A DNA stretch of 64,000 bases from NCBI RefSeq assembly GCF_958979055.1, contig NC_084886.1:38646154-38710153 (forward strand). The letters run 5' to 3'. Both the position numbers and the translations under genes were made by a program. The stretch comes from Alnus glutinosa (taxonomy: Eukaryota; Streptophyta; Magnoliopsida; Fagales; Betulaceae). Shown in pieces: positions 1 through 10,539 of the stretch. Within the stretch, counting starts at the first letter, position 1. Each line of letters begins with the position of its first letter. The notes under the pieces were generated by a model that ran no database searches, had not been told where the DNA came from, and saw nothing but the letters and a program-made list of their open reading frames with translations.

Positions 1-1910
1 GAAAGGCTGACCAATATAGGATATCGGCCGAGCTTCCGTTATCGACAAACATTCGGTGGATTCGGTGGTTAGCTACTTGTAGCGTGACCACGATTGCGTC
101 GGTATGAGGGAGCGAGACTCTCGCATAATCTTCATCTGAAAACCCCACCACCATGGACTCCCTTCGGTGGGATTTGTGGGGTCTCTCTACAGTCATAATC
201 TCCTGATACTTCTGGTGCCGAGCATAGGCCTTTCTATCTGCACTCGTTTCTCCTCCTCCACCGAAGCCCCCGAATATGGTTCGGATATCGGTGATAACCG
301 GTTCATTACGTGGGTCACGACCCCGTGTGCCTCTGCTGTTGCTTCTGCTTCTATTTCGTCGAGGCTCTTCCCGAAGGGGTTCCTCCCTCTTTCTGTCTCG
401 GCAAACTTCCCGGTGCTTCTGAGGGGAGAGATCTCTGTGTCTTTGCTTTTTGTCTTGATGCTCTCGAGACTCCTGATTCTGCCGAGGTTGGCCCTGGTTG
501 TCTGCAATAAAACATAGTAGTTTTCCATTTTTGATGAACTTCTCGATCAAGATTCTGAGATTTCTGCATTCCTCGGCGACATGGCCTCATGCATCATGGA
601 ACGCGCAGTATTTGTTTCTGTTTTCTTCTTCCACGTATTTGTTGTGAAGCGGGTAAGGCTTCTCGTACTGCGGGACCCTCTTGATTTCCATCAGTACCTC
701 GTTAATTGGAGAGTTTAAAGGAGTCCACTCATCTATGGAAAACTGGTAATACTTCGCAGGCTCTTTTTTGGTTTCGGTCCGTTTTTCTTCCTTCCGGGCT
801 TTTTCCTTCTTCCCGGGATTGCTTGACTCCGCAATCTTTTTTTTCATGGGACTCCCTCAGAGCCGCAATGATTTCCTCCTGATTTACGTACTTCTCAATC
901 ACGTTCGTGAGATCGGCCAGATTCTCAGGATGATTGAGAGCAATCTCGGACATGAGAGGCCCTTCCACCCGTAATCCTTGGTAAAGAGTAGCATAAACCA
1001 TCTCCTCGGTCGGGTTATCAACCGTGAGCTTTTCCTGGTTGAACTGGATCATATAATCCTTTAGAGATTCATCTCCCTTTTGGCGCATCGCCATTAATTT
1101 ACCGGACGGCTTCTTTCGTTTGCACCCAACCAGGAATTGGGTTATAAATTTTCGTCCGAGATCTTCAAAACTCGTAATGGAACTCGGTGGGAGTTTTTGG
1201 AACTAGTCCCGGGCAGAACCGGACAAGGTGAGTGGGAAGGCTCGGCACGCCAATTCCTGCGGAGTTCCCTACAAATCCATGTGCATTTTGTAGTTGTCCA
1301 GGTGCTCGGTAGGATCTTCAACCCCGGTATAAGTTTGGATAGCCGGAATTTTGAATTTTTCTGGCAGTTGGACTGCCATGATACATTCAGCGAATGGGGA
1401 AGATCTATTCAAGAGACTGTCTACTCGAGAAATTTTTCCCTTGCTCTTTTGCTGGATTTCAAGCTGCAACTGATTATACTTTTCTTCATACTTCTCATCG
1501 AGCGTGGCGATGGTTTCGTTGAGCCTTCTTTCTTCATAATGGTGATTCACCATCCCTTCACTAGGAGGAGGATTCACGGCTCCTTCAACTCGCCGAGATC
1601 GATTTTCAGGTCGAGTTCTTTCCGTGAGCCTTCTACTCTCCCTGTCTTCTTCCTCGTGGGTGTTGCTTTCTCTTTCTTCATGTCCTCCAGGTACTTCAGG
1701 AACTCGTTCATCCGCCAGCCGCTTCTGCAAACGAATGTTTTGCTGAGTTAGGACCTCCATGTCTCTAGACATTTGGGCTATTCGAGCCTCCATCTCAGCC
1801 GTATGTTGATGAGATGTACCCCCCACCTCGTTGCAGGGGTTATTTGCTCCTGAAGCTGTGACTATTGTTATTACCATTTCATATGCATTTTTGCGTAGTA
1901 AACGACGCAC
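1..1910 (-). pseudogene. Gypsy Gag-protease pseudogene
   Basis: Gag begins near 1910. Its first 213 codons carry an acidic, Arg-rich coiled-coil-like part and the start of the retrotransposon Gag domain. The frame then meets a TAG at about 1267 (where a CAG Gln is expected) and another TAG near 1206 (where a Trp is expected), and resumes open from 1094. A run of A near 840-846 shifts the frame. The segment 847-587 has a knuckle-like C-x2-FH stretch (residues KYCAFH) followed by another stop. The tail has an IRTIFGG motif and an RKAYAR motif typical of the Gag-Pro junction in plant gypsy elements. At 1-110 the retropepsin core DNGSSADIL is visible. In life this would encode capsid and protease of the particle; here it is a pseudogene. 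Assignment to gypsy is firm; lineage within gypsy (Tat/Athila-like) is inference. Confidence 0.87.
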
Positions 1911-1923
1911 ACTTGCTAGTCGT

Positions 1924-1942
1924 TTCCCACAGACGGCGCCAA
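1924..1942 (-). promoter_or_regulatory. Primer-binding site of the gypsy element
   Basis: On the minus strand, two bases after the LTR end, lies TTGGCGCCGTCTGTGGGAA. A TGGCGCC core right behind an LTR is the usual tRNA primer site of many plant gypsy elements. It fixes this LTR as a 5' LTR and the element as minus-strand. Confidence 0.8.
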
Positions 1943-1944
1943 TT

Positions 1945-2585
1945 TGTTAGAACAGATTCTGGTATGGTAGTTGATGAACCGGATGAGCCTATCTCCACTA
2001 TCCTGCAAGAAAGAAAGCTACGTCGGGGGGAAGTCGACAATCCCACTCTGATGCTTTTGTCACTATTATCTCAAGTGTATATTACTCTTAATCACAGTGA
2101 GCAATCTAAATTATACATGTCTAGTTGTGAGGTATTTATAAAGGGAGTGTCGAGAGCGGTCTGACTTTTCCATTGGACCACGTGTCAGATCCGGAATGCT
2201 TGTCGACTACTCGGATCGTGGGATTGAGGTGTACTCTCCACGATCGTTGCCGAGTCGGTCTTTAACCGACTTGAGATCGTGGCGTCGTCGTTCGAACTCC
2301 GCAATCATTGCGGAGTCAACCCTCAACCGGCTTTAGATCGTGGGGGCACTTCCTTTTTGTGCGGATCATGGGACTGAGATATATTCTCCACGATCGTTGC
2401 CAAGTCGGTCTTTAACCGACTTGAGATCGTGGAGTCGTGGGACTTCCTTCATGGTCGTCATAAGGTCGGCTTTATCTTTATGTAGTGACGGCAAATTACC
2501 GAGTCCGTTGGATAAAACAGTCTTGGCAAGTCTTAATGGGCCACAATCCTGGCCCATTGGGCAGAATCGGATTTCTTCCCTAACA
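1945..2585 (-). repeat. Gypsy 5' LTR
   Basis: The segment has a 6-bp terminal inverted repeat, TGTTAG at 1945 and CTAACA ending at 2585, of the TG...CA kind. A TATA box (TATAAATA, 2140-2133, minus strand) sits about 190 bp before the LTR end, correct for minus-strand transcription. Two near-identical 70-bp blocks (2213-2282 and 2363-2432) lie 150 bp apart, each containing a palindrome AAGTCGG-TCTT-TAACCGACTT-like and GATCGTGG boxes. Directly right of 2585 is a minus-strand G-run (GGAATTGGGGGG), which looks like a polypurine tract. Confidence 0.7.
2133..2140 (-). promoter_or_regulatory. LTR TATA box
   Basis: TATAAATA on the minus strand within CTTTATAAATACC. Its position inside the LTR and its strand agree with the Gag frame that follows. 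Confidence 0.6.
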
Positions 2586-3261
2586 GTTACCCCCCAATTC
2601 CTTTCGCATGAAGTAGTTTCAGTGAAATGAATTTTCTTGCGCGGTTCTGTCGGGCTTTGGATGCAAATTATACTGGCTTGCTTTTCCAGAAAGAACCGGG
2701 AAATTTTGTATTGCAAAATTTTTAAAAATTCAAAATGTTTGAATTTAAGCGCCCTTGGAAACGGAAATGCCCGAAATAATGACTTTGGTTATGATGAGAT
2801 TCAGAATCTGTTGTCAGATCGGTTCGTATTCTCGCACGACGCGGACATTGTTAGGTTGATCCGAGCTTCTCATGTTGCGTGTAATCACGCTCGTTAGACT
2901 TTTGGCCGTGGAAGTTCTTTCACGCGCGGGAACGCTCGTGTGGCTCGTCTCCCGAGGCCAGTTGTGCACCCGACAGTTACAAAACTTTTAACCGATTAAT
3001 TCAATTTAGGCATAGGTAGTGTGGATTTTTCTTTACAATGGGCCTATATTATTACAATATAAATGAGAATAAGAGAATTTATCTCGCAATTTAAATGAAG
3101 ATACACAAAATCGATAAAAGGAAATGGCAGGGCAAGAATATACACGAAAACTCAACAACCTTTAAATCATAGTAGAAATTCAATAATCACTTGTTCCAAG
3201 AAAAGCCCTTGACAACAAAGTTCAAGTATACATGGTACAATGAAAACCCTCAATCGATCTC
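2586..3261. other. Spacer, possibly further gypsy sequence up to 2975
   Basis: No gene seen. The part 2586-2975 starts with GTTACCCCCC and ends with CCCGACA followed by a second GTTAC. It may be an outer piece of the LTR or the 3' non-coding part of another gypsy copy. From 2976 to 3261 the sequence is AT-rich and holds nothing recognisable. Confidence 0.5.
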
Positions 3262-3640
3262 CCATATGAACTTTCATCGCTTTTGCAATCTCATTCTAAA
3301 GTTCAAAAACTCTCAATTTAGTGTATTCAACTTTCATTTTTTTGCAATCTTAACACTCCGTTAGGATTTTTTGTTAAATCCTAATGGAGGATGTGGAAAT
3401 TATCAAAATACCCATGTATTTTTTTTTCATTTTTTAAAAATTTAATTGTAATTTAAGGGTAATTTTGTAATTTCATAAAGTTGACAACGGTATAAGGGTC
3501 ATTTCACTCTTTGACAATCAAATTTTAACCTCAAATCCTAACGAGAGGAGTGGTTGCAAAAAAATGAAAGTTGGATACTCTCAATTGAGAGTTTTTGAAC
3601 GTTAAAAGGAGATTTCAAAAGCGATGAAAGTTTAGATGAA
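3262..3640. repeat. Inverted-repeat (MITE-like) element A
   Basis: The left arm (about 3275-3372: ACTTTCATCGCTTTTGCAAT, later CGTTAGGATTT) returns as reverse complement in the right arm (about 3538-3625: AATCCTAACGAG ... GCGATGAAAGTT). Arms are about 100 bp with scattered mismatches and a loop of about 160 bp. No coding capacity, so a non-autonomous foldback or MITE-type element. A related single arm occurs near 53620-53760. Confidence 0.7.
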
Positions 3641-3717
3641 TTAAGTGAAGCTTCCCCAAAAATAATAGTTGATGAAATATATTAAATACTCATCAAATAA
3701 TTAATTAATTTTTAGAA

Positions 3718-4165
3718 AAAACTACAACCTCGCCTCAAACTACCACATCACTGTCAACGTTCCCCCTAAACTTTCAATTGTGTCAATATCCCCCCTAAAC
3801 TACTAGAAAAATGTCAAACTACTAGAAAAATGTCAATATCCCCCCTAAACTACTAGAAAAATGTCAATATCCCTAAGGCTAGCAAAAAGACAAAAATTAC
3901 CTTTAATTTTTTTAATAAGACAAAAATATCATTAAAAATTGAGAAAAAAAAAGAGGCAAGGGATGGCTCGGTTTTTCATTTTTTTTTAGGTTTATTTTTT
4001 TAAAATTGTTTTTTCATTTTTTTTTATAATTTAATGCTTTTTTTTAATAATAATAAAAAAAACATTTTATGAAAGATATTTTTGTTATTGAGGAACACAG
4101 TTTAGGGTGGGAGGGACATTAACAATGAGGTAGTTGCTAGAGCGAGTATAAGTTCTTTCCCTAAA
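3718..4165. repeat. Inverted-repeat (MITE-like) element B
   Basis: The left end (about 3720-3775, AACTACAACCTCG, CCCCCTAAACT) is matched in reverse by the right end (about 4095-4135, AGTTTAGGGTGGGAGGGACATT, AATGAGGTAGTT). The left arm also has an internal short tandem duplication of CCCCTAAACTACTAGAAAAA between 3791 and 3870. No reading frame. Confidence 0.6.
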
Positions 4166-4265
4166 ATTTATATAGATATAGTAAAGATTGATATAATAAA
4201 GTTGTAATTATTAAAGTTGTATAACAATACTAAAGTGACGTATATAGATTTGAAACTAAATATAT

Positions 4266-4739
4266 TAAAGGTTTAAATACCTTATTAGTACTTGAGTTTT
4301 AGGGTTTTTTTTTTTTTTTAAAAAAAAATTTAGTACCTGAGTTTTCATTTGTTTCATAGGTGGTACCTGAGTTAGGGGTAAAAACCCGTTTGGTACTTTT
4401 GTTACATTTTCCTTCCAAATATTAACGACATGCCACGTGTTAATCGCTGAGGTTGACACGTGGCACTATATAAAAAATTAAAAAATTAAAATCTTTAAAA
4501 ATTAATTAAAAATAATAAAAAATTGAAAAAGAAAAAGAAAAAGAAAAAGAAGAGGGGTGGCTTTGCCACATTCTTGGCCGGTGGTTCTGCCACCCCTAAG
4601 GGCCAAAAGCCTTCAATTTTTTTTTTTTTTTTTATTATTATTATTTTTTTCTACCATAATTTGGCCACCCCAGACCGGCCAAAAGCCACCCCTCTTCTTT
4701 TTTCCTTTTTCTTTTTGTTCAATTTTATTATTTTTAAAG

Positions 4740-4791
<52 letters not shown>

Positions 4792-4976
4792 CACGTGTCA
4801 ACCTCAGCGGTTGACACGTGGCAGACCATTAATATTTAGACGGAAAATGTAACAAAAATACTAAATGAGTTTTTACCCCAAACTCAAGTACCACCTATGA
4901 AGCAAATGAAAACTCAGGTATTAAATTTAAAAAAAGTTTAAAACTCAGGTATCAATATGGTATTTAACCCTATATT
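4266..4976. repeat. Foldback element C with long terminal inverted repeats
   Basis: The first 190 bp (4268-4460) and the last 190 bp (4788-4972) are reverse complements: TTTAAATACC against GGTATTTAA, GGTGGTACCTGAGTT against the reverse of AACTCAAGTACCACC, and GACATGCCACGTGTTAA against TTGACACGTGGCAGAC. The middle carries GGGGTGGC / GCCACCCC pieces, also inverted, and an AT microsatellite. The arms make this a strong hairpin former. Similar GGGGTGGC-centred pieces recur at 37160-37250, 57690-57720 and 61990-62620. Confidence 0.8.
4744..4788. repeat. (AT)n microsatellite
   Basis: Uninterrupted TA/AT dinucleotide run of about 45 bp inside element C. Confidence 0.95.
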
Positions 4977-4979
4977 AAA

Positions 4980-5219
4980 ATGAAAAACTTCACAAAACTC
5001 TCTGAACTTCCACTCGATTTGAAAGTACCCCTTTAATGTTAAAAAACTCTCAACTTCACCACTCAAACTTCTAATTTTATGTAATGTCCCCCTCCATTAG
5101 CTAACGTTAAATTAGACTGCAAAATGGGTGAAATGACCTTTATACCCTTGAAAATCTTATAAAATTTCAAATTAAAAAAATCTCATTTGATCTTGAAAAT
5201 CTCATTATTTTTCCTTATC
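4980..5219. repeat. Single arm of a MITE-like element
   Basis: The stretch ACTCTCTGAACTTCCACTCG ... CCCTCCATTAGCTAACG resembles one arm of an inverted-repeat element, but the second arm is not seen. It stops where gypsy-derived sequence begins at about 5220. Confidence 0.35.
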
Positions 5220-6489
5220 ATTTGATCTTGTTTCTTTTTGTTTTAGTTGTGATTTTCAGGACAATGTCTGCCGTTTAAGTTTGGGGGGAATGTTCTCTTG
5301 CAGGGTGCCCAGCTTGCAACACCCACTTCGGTATTGTATCTCTCGCCACATTGGGGATAATGTGTCATTTTAGTTTGGGGGTGGGATAGACATGTTTGTT
5401 TGTTATCATTTATTATTTTTGTTGATATTTTGTGTTTATTCACACAAAAAAAAACACACTTTTATTGTTAGTTGAGCATGGTTACATTTTACTATGGTTT
5501 GCATATCATTGGTTTGTCTAACATGTTGAATTTTGCATGTCATTAAAATCTGAAATCTTTTGAATCATCTGTTGGATTATAGAGACTTGACATGTTTAAA
5601 TCATTTATCACAAGCACGGTAGCATAGGATTTGTGAGGCATGAAATTTGATTTGAGAATGTGTGTCCTGAGACTTATAGGATGACTTGTTGATGAAACCT
5701 TGGCTTATTATCAAAAAAAAAGAAAAAGGATTAGAATAGTACCACCAATTCGAGTTCTCATTGAGTAACCGGGCCCCTTGCCTCACTAAGCATTGGGTGT
5801 TCGCGTAAAAAGATGAGAATTTCAGGATTGGTTGTTTGTTTGGCTAGTTTGACTTCGTAGCCTTTTTGACTTGAGTAAGTAAGCCCCTAGGGATGTTTTA
5901 CATCTAGTGCATTAAAACCACCTGGTTTGGGAGTCACTGGCCCAACACTCGTTACATAGGTCAATTAGAAAGCTTAAGGGAGTCAAGCATTGCACAGCCG
6001 ACACAAAAATAATGAATAAAAGTAATTGCACATTTAAGCCTTGGTTATATTCATCTAATGGAACTCCTGTGAGTTTTTGGATACACATGCTTTGAGAAAA
6101 ATTGAAACCTCATGATTCTATGTTATTAACACCTTACACTTTTGAACATGTGCTGTCTAAATTTTTCAACTATGAGTCGATCGATTTTTGATAACATGAT
6201 GATGTGATATTCATTTTGTTAAACATGCTCATGATCTGTGAACCAGGTGTTTTAATGCGGATTTTTGCTCAATTGATAATACATCATTTCAATGTTTGTG
6301 GGTATCATTTCTGGCAAACCCTCACGAGACTTCACTCGTTCACTAGGGAGTCCTAGGGGTTTAAAAGGCTTGTTGCATATGTTAAATGCAATCGTTTCTC
6401 CCACGAAAGAGGATTTATGTTTCATGCTTTGATTTTGTTTCTCATTTTGTTTTGCTAAGGGACTAGCAAAATGTAAGTTTGGGGGTATT

Positions 6490-7740
6490 TGATGAGTACC
6501 AAATATTGTATATTTGGACCCCTTGATTTACATTAGTTAGACCTTTAGCCTTGCTATTTTCTGATGTTTTTGTTAGTTTTGTGTTTTATAGGTCAATAAG
6601 AGAGGAATGACAAAATTTCATGTGGAAATGCTTGGAAATTCGGAAGTCCTGAAAAGTCGATCGATCGAAATTTTGCCCGAAGTCGATCGATCGGATAAAA
6701 GTCGATCGATCGAAATTTCCCAGAACTTATTTTTGCAGAAGCGCACCAGAACACCCAATTAGGAGCTTCTCCATGACAAAAAGTAGTTCTCCCTCTGATT
6801 TTCGCAGCAGAACACGCTGGTTTCGTGACCTTGGTTGTCTCTAGCAAGAGAGGAACCTTAGAGGGGGTTAGATGAGTCATTTTACATGGGTTTCTAACCC
6901 TAATTTCCTTCTATAAAGCCATAGTCATGCCTCCTTGTTGGGAGAGTTCTAAGAGCAGTAGCTAGGTTTAATTTCGTGCATTTTGTAGTTTATTTCAGTA
7001 GCTCTTTTCTTTAGATACTTCTCTTTGTAAAGCTTTTTTTCTATTTTCATGTTTGTTCTTCAAGTTTTTGTGGTGTTCTTAGTCATGGGAAGCTAGAACT
7101 CTCAACTAAGATTGATGATGAAACCTCTCCATTGATGACACTCACACTCTTGTAGTACTACTTGCACATTTAATGTTATATCATTATGTTATTCAAGTTC
7201 CATTCATTTAATGCTTTATCTTTTGCAATGAATGTGGTTGGTGGTAGAAATAGGACATTTGATGTGTTTCAACCGATGGATACATTGTTTTATCGGTTTG
7301 AAAGATGATATCCATTGTGATTTATTATTTGAATGGATACAATGGATGATTTGATTTCAAATGGGTACTATTTGTGATTTATCTTTGAGTTGGATTCATT
7401 TAATGGTTCTAAGGTTTATGGTTGAGAAACTTGAATGACACCCTAAACTTAATGTTCTTTGGGTGTTCAAGTGGAAACCAAGAGTGTGAGTTGTTGGATT
7501 TGGTTTGGTGAATTCCTTAGCCTTAGTCCTAGTCCCTTTTTACATATTGCATTTCTTCCTCTTTAACTTAGCATTTTTGGTGCATGTTTAACCCTCAAAC
7601 TCTTGGAACTAGGTTAGAATGAGGTTGATTAAGCAAAACACTAACTTTTGACCATTTCCCTTTGGATTCGACCTCGCACTTGCACACACTATATTGCAAA
7701 CAATTCGTGCGCTTGCGAGTAACATTTAAAACACACATCA
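6490..7740 (+). repeat. Gypsy 3' LTR (TGATGAGTACC...ACACATCA)
   Basis: Begins TGATGAGTACCAAATATTG right after the polypurine tract and ends CACACATCA. The same start, and the same end block GACCTCGCACTTGCA ... CGTGCGCTTGCGAGTAAC, occur in the solo LTR at 8273-9775, which confirms both borders. TATA-like TTCTATAAAGCC lies at about 6911. GTCGATCGATCG occurs three times between 6655 and 6715. Confidence 0.85.
6655..6715. repeat. Triplicated GTCGATCGATCG motif in LTR
   Basis: Three copies of GTCGATCGATCG, two followed by AAATTT, lie within about 60 bp in the upstream half of the LTR. The 8273-9775 relative lacks them. Confidence 0.7.
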
Positions 7741-8021
7741 GGACACGTGTCATAATTTTATTGACTATGATGTGTCATACTATTGAAATCTGTTAATTTA
7801 GTGAACGGAATTTGACTCTAAGGAGTAAATTATTTTTTTGGCATATCTTAGTGACCTTTAAGTTCATTTTGATACTATATGGAGCTAATTGCAAATCGAG
7901 TAAATCACATGGACTAATTTTGAATTTTTCTGACAAATATGCTGTAGAGTTTAGTTGAATAAGAAAGTAAAAAATAATTTGATTCCATAAGTTTAAGAAA
8001 AATTTAAAGGAAGTTGCTTCG
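7741..8021. repeat. Dispersed MITE-like fragment
   Basis: The stretch from GACACGTGTCATAATTTTAT through GAACGGAATTTGACTC to ACTATATGGAGCTAATTGC resembles two other places in the window, about 57785-57970 and 62640-62820. All three share ACACGTGTC/ATGTC, TTATTG, GGAATTTGACT and AGCAATTTGT-type words. It is probably one arm of a dispersed non-autonomous element. No gene. Confidence 0.5.
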
Positions 8022-8272
8022 TAGGGATGAAAACCCAAAGCCGGTTGGCCAACCGGCTTCGGTAACTGGGTAGCTAGTTAACCGGGTTTGTAATAACCGG
8101 CAGTTACCGGTTGATATCCGGTTATCTTGACCGGGTACTAAAATTTTACAAAATTGAATTTTTGGACTTATTTTTTAAGCTTAATTTAATTTATTTTTTT
8201 GCCATTTTTTGGGCTTGGATGGTTCTCTTGATTCATAATTTGCCACCTGTAATGAACACGTGAGGTGGTTAA

Positions 8273-9775
8273 TGATGAGTACCAAATATTATGTATTTGG
8301 ACCCCTTAATTTACATTAGTTAAACCTTTAGCTTTGTTATTTTCTAATTCTTTGGTTAGTTTTAGTGTTTTTATATTTTGTAGGACAATAAGAGAGAAAT
8401 GATACAATTCAAGCAAAATACAAGGAAATTCGGATGCAGCAGACCACTACATTTAGACTGATCATAACAGGACCAAAAGATATCCTTTTTGGGAGTTTCT
8501 TAGGTCTAAATTGAAGTTCAAGATGTCAGCTTTCCAACGCAACAAGTTTCAGCCAATTTGGAGATGCTTAGAAAAAGATATGGCTGTTTGAATTTCAGTC
8601 GTTGGATCAGCCCGAAAATCCGGAATCATCTCTCTTATTATTTTTCTTTTGCCTCATTCCTTGTCTCCCCAAAGCTAGAGCCAATACACGTTTTTCTCCA
8701 CATTCTCAGCCACTTAATCACCTTTTTTCCCCACTCAACATCATTCCATAAAACACTCATCACTCATCTCTCCACTCAACATCATTCCATAAAACACTCA
8801 CCATTCATTCCATAAAACACTCACCACTCATTCCATAAAACACTCTCCACTCATACATTAAATAACATCCACTCACCCATTCCACACAACTATAAAAGGA
8901 GAGAAGGGGGAGAGAAGAAGAAGGAGGAGGAGAAGACTACACCCCATCAAAAGGGAGAGGAGGCATGAGCCTCTTTGTACATAACTTCTTGCTTCTCTTC
9001 TTCTTGTAGCTTATTTATTTCCTTTTGCAACTCTTTGATTTTTATGCTTTTAATGTTTTAAGTTGTAGTTATTTTATCATGTGTAGCTAATATTTTCGTT
9101 TGGGGTTGAGGATGAAACCTCACCATTGAAGAGAAACCGAGTTTCTTGCTTGTTCATGCTATTTGAGTTTATGGGTTTGATTTCTCATTGTTCTACTTCG
9201 ATTTTCTTGAAATGATGTTTTGATATCTCTTGTGGTTTCCGGATACAAGTGATGATATGGAATAAGTTTCATTAAATCGGTTGCTTGATTTTTCATCTAT
9301 CAAAACATTGGACATTCATTGTGCGTCGTTTGACTAATACATTGTTTTATCGGTTCGAATGAAGATATCCATTGTGATTGAATGATACATTGGATGTTTG
9401 GATTTCAATTGGTACTCTTTGTGATTTGTGCTATGAACGAAATCATTGAATGATCTAAATGATTTTTGAAGCAATGTAGAGCATACCTAAGATTTATACG
9501 TGACAACCTCGAATAAGTGTGATGAGCATGAGATTAGGTTGATATGATTTGGTGAGTGTGGATTCCAAAACCCTAGACCCCTTTATCTTCATTATTTTTG
9601 TTCATGTTTTCTTTTATCAAAAACCCCTAAATTTGGAACTAGGTTAAAATAGGATAAGTTTGAATAGAGATTAATTTTCGCAACACAATTCCCTGTAGGA
9701 TCGACCTCGCACTTGCATAACGCTATATTGCAAAACGATTCGTGCACTTGCGAGTAACTATTTTAAAACACATTA
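8273..9775 (+). mobile_element. Solo gypsy LTR with GTTAA target duplication
   Basis: Starts TGATGAGTACCAAATATT, ends ACACATTA, and is flanked on both sides by GTTAA (8268-8272 and 9776-9780). It matches the 6490-7740 LTR at both ends and in the middle (TACATTGTTTTATCGGTT, ATATCCATTGTGATT). A TATA box, ACTATAAAAGG, lies at about 8889. A lone LTR with intact target duplication is the expected product of recombination between two LTRs. Confidence 0.88.
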
Positions 9776-9858
9776 GTTAAGGTTTGACGTGGCCAATGCT
9801 ATTAGTTGATTATTTATTGTTTGCTCTGTTTGATATCTGCATCTTATTAGTGAGGTGT

Positions 9859-10165
9859 TGTTATGAATGCATTAATGCATTTGGTAGATGACCATTTAGT
9901 TCTATCTCTTGGAATTCTACACATTCATGTCATCTTTTTGAATTCCATAACATTCATGTAATACATTGATGTAGCCTTTTAATTCATGTATTACCCTTTC
10001 ATATTCCTTAACCTCTCATTATGATTCAATGTCTATAAAAGAGAGTATTGAGGTGTATGTAAAGACACAATAATATAAAAGAATCATACATACTTCATAA
10101 AAAACTAGTTTCACATATTGCAATCTCTTTATCTTGTCTTGTTATTTTTTTTTAATTTTACAACA
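9859..10165 (+). repeat. Copia 5' LTR
   Basis: TGTTATGAATGC ... TTTTACAACA. Contains TATA-like TCTATAAAAGAG near 10032. Nearly the same as 15258-15565. Confidence 0.9.
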
Positions 10166-10539
10166 CGTTATCAGTACGAAGCTCTAGCCAGTTGTTGTGT
10201 TCTTTTAATCTTCAACATCAAAAGCTATCCGTGAGATATTCTTAATTCATTGTAAGTCTCTTTAAGATTTAGTAATCTTATTATCTATTTGTTAATTAAC
10301 ATTCTAACATATGCTTAAAATTTTTTAGCGTTTTAAGAATCAAATTATAACATATAAATCTTATGATCCAAGTGAGATTAATATGAACTAAAATGTTATC
10401 ATTATAATGCTATGAATATTGATGTTATGAATCTTGGAAAACTATTAAGAATGAAAATCAAGCATCCCAGCAGGATCGCGCTAAAACAATAATTTTTCTT
10501 TGCCATCATTTGCATGATGAATTAAAAAAAAAAAAAAAA

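Larger units (their letters stand above)
1..2585 (-). mobile_element. Ty3/gypsy LTR retrotransposon, 5' part, decayed, cut by window edge
   Basis: Reading on the minus strand from right to left one meets an LTR (2585 to 1945), a primer-binding site (1942-1924), a Gag reading frame (about 1910 to 110) and the start of a retropepsin domain (about 110 to 1). Order and strand agree throughout, so this is the 5' part of one gypsy element whose pol genes and 3' LTR lie beyond position 1. Several in-frame stops and a frameshift show it is dead. The exact right border is uncertain because a second TG...CA-compatible border exists at 2975. Confidence 0.88.
5220..7740 (+). mobile_element. Gypsy retrotransposon, 3' terminal piece with LTR
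   Basis: A 1.25-kb LTR (6490-7740) is preceded by a polypurine tract (GTAAGTTTGGGGGTATT, 6473-6489), so the element is on the plus strand and this is its 3' end. The 1.27 kb before it is non-coding, with repeated GTTTGGGGG words (5280, 5375, 6475), as in the long 3' untranslated part of some plant gypsy elements. No Gag, Pol or 5' LTR remains, so the element is truncated on the left. Confidence 0.75.

Noticed and set aside
4523-4852. Frame with poly-Lys and Tyr-Ile runs
   Set aside because: Produced by A-runs and the AT microsatellite in the foldback element.
5259-5263. GGACA as target duplication partner for the GGACA after 7740
   Set aside because: The base following 5263 does not start an LTR (no TG at the join), and five-base matches are common by chance.
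8022-8112. Possible 8-bp hAT target duplication around 8022 and 20290
   Set aside because: TTGCTTCG on the left and the bases after 20290 do not match, so the hAT label is kept tentative.
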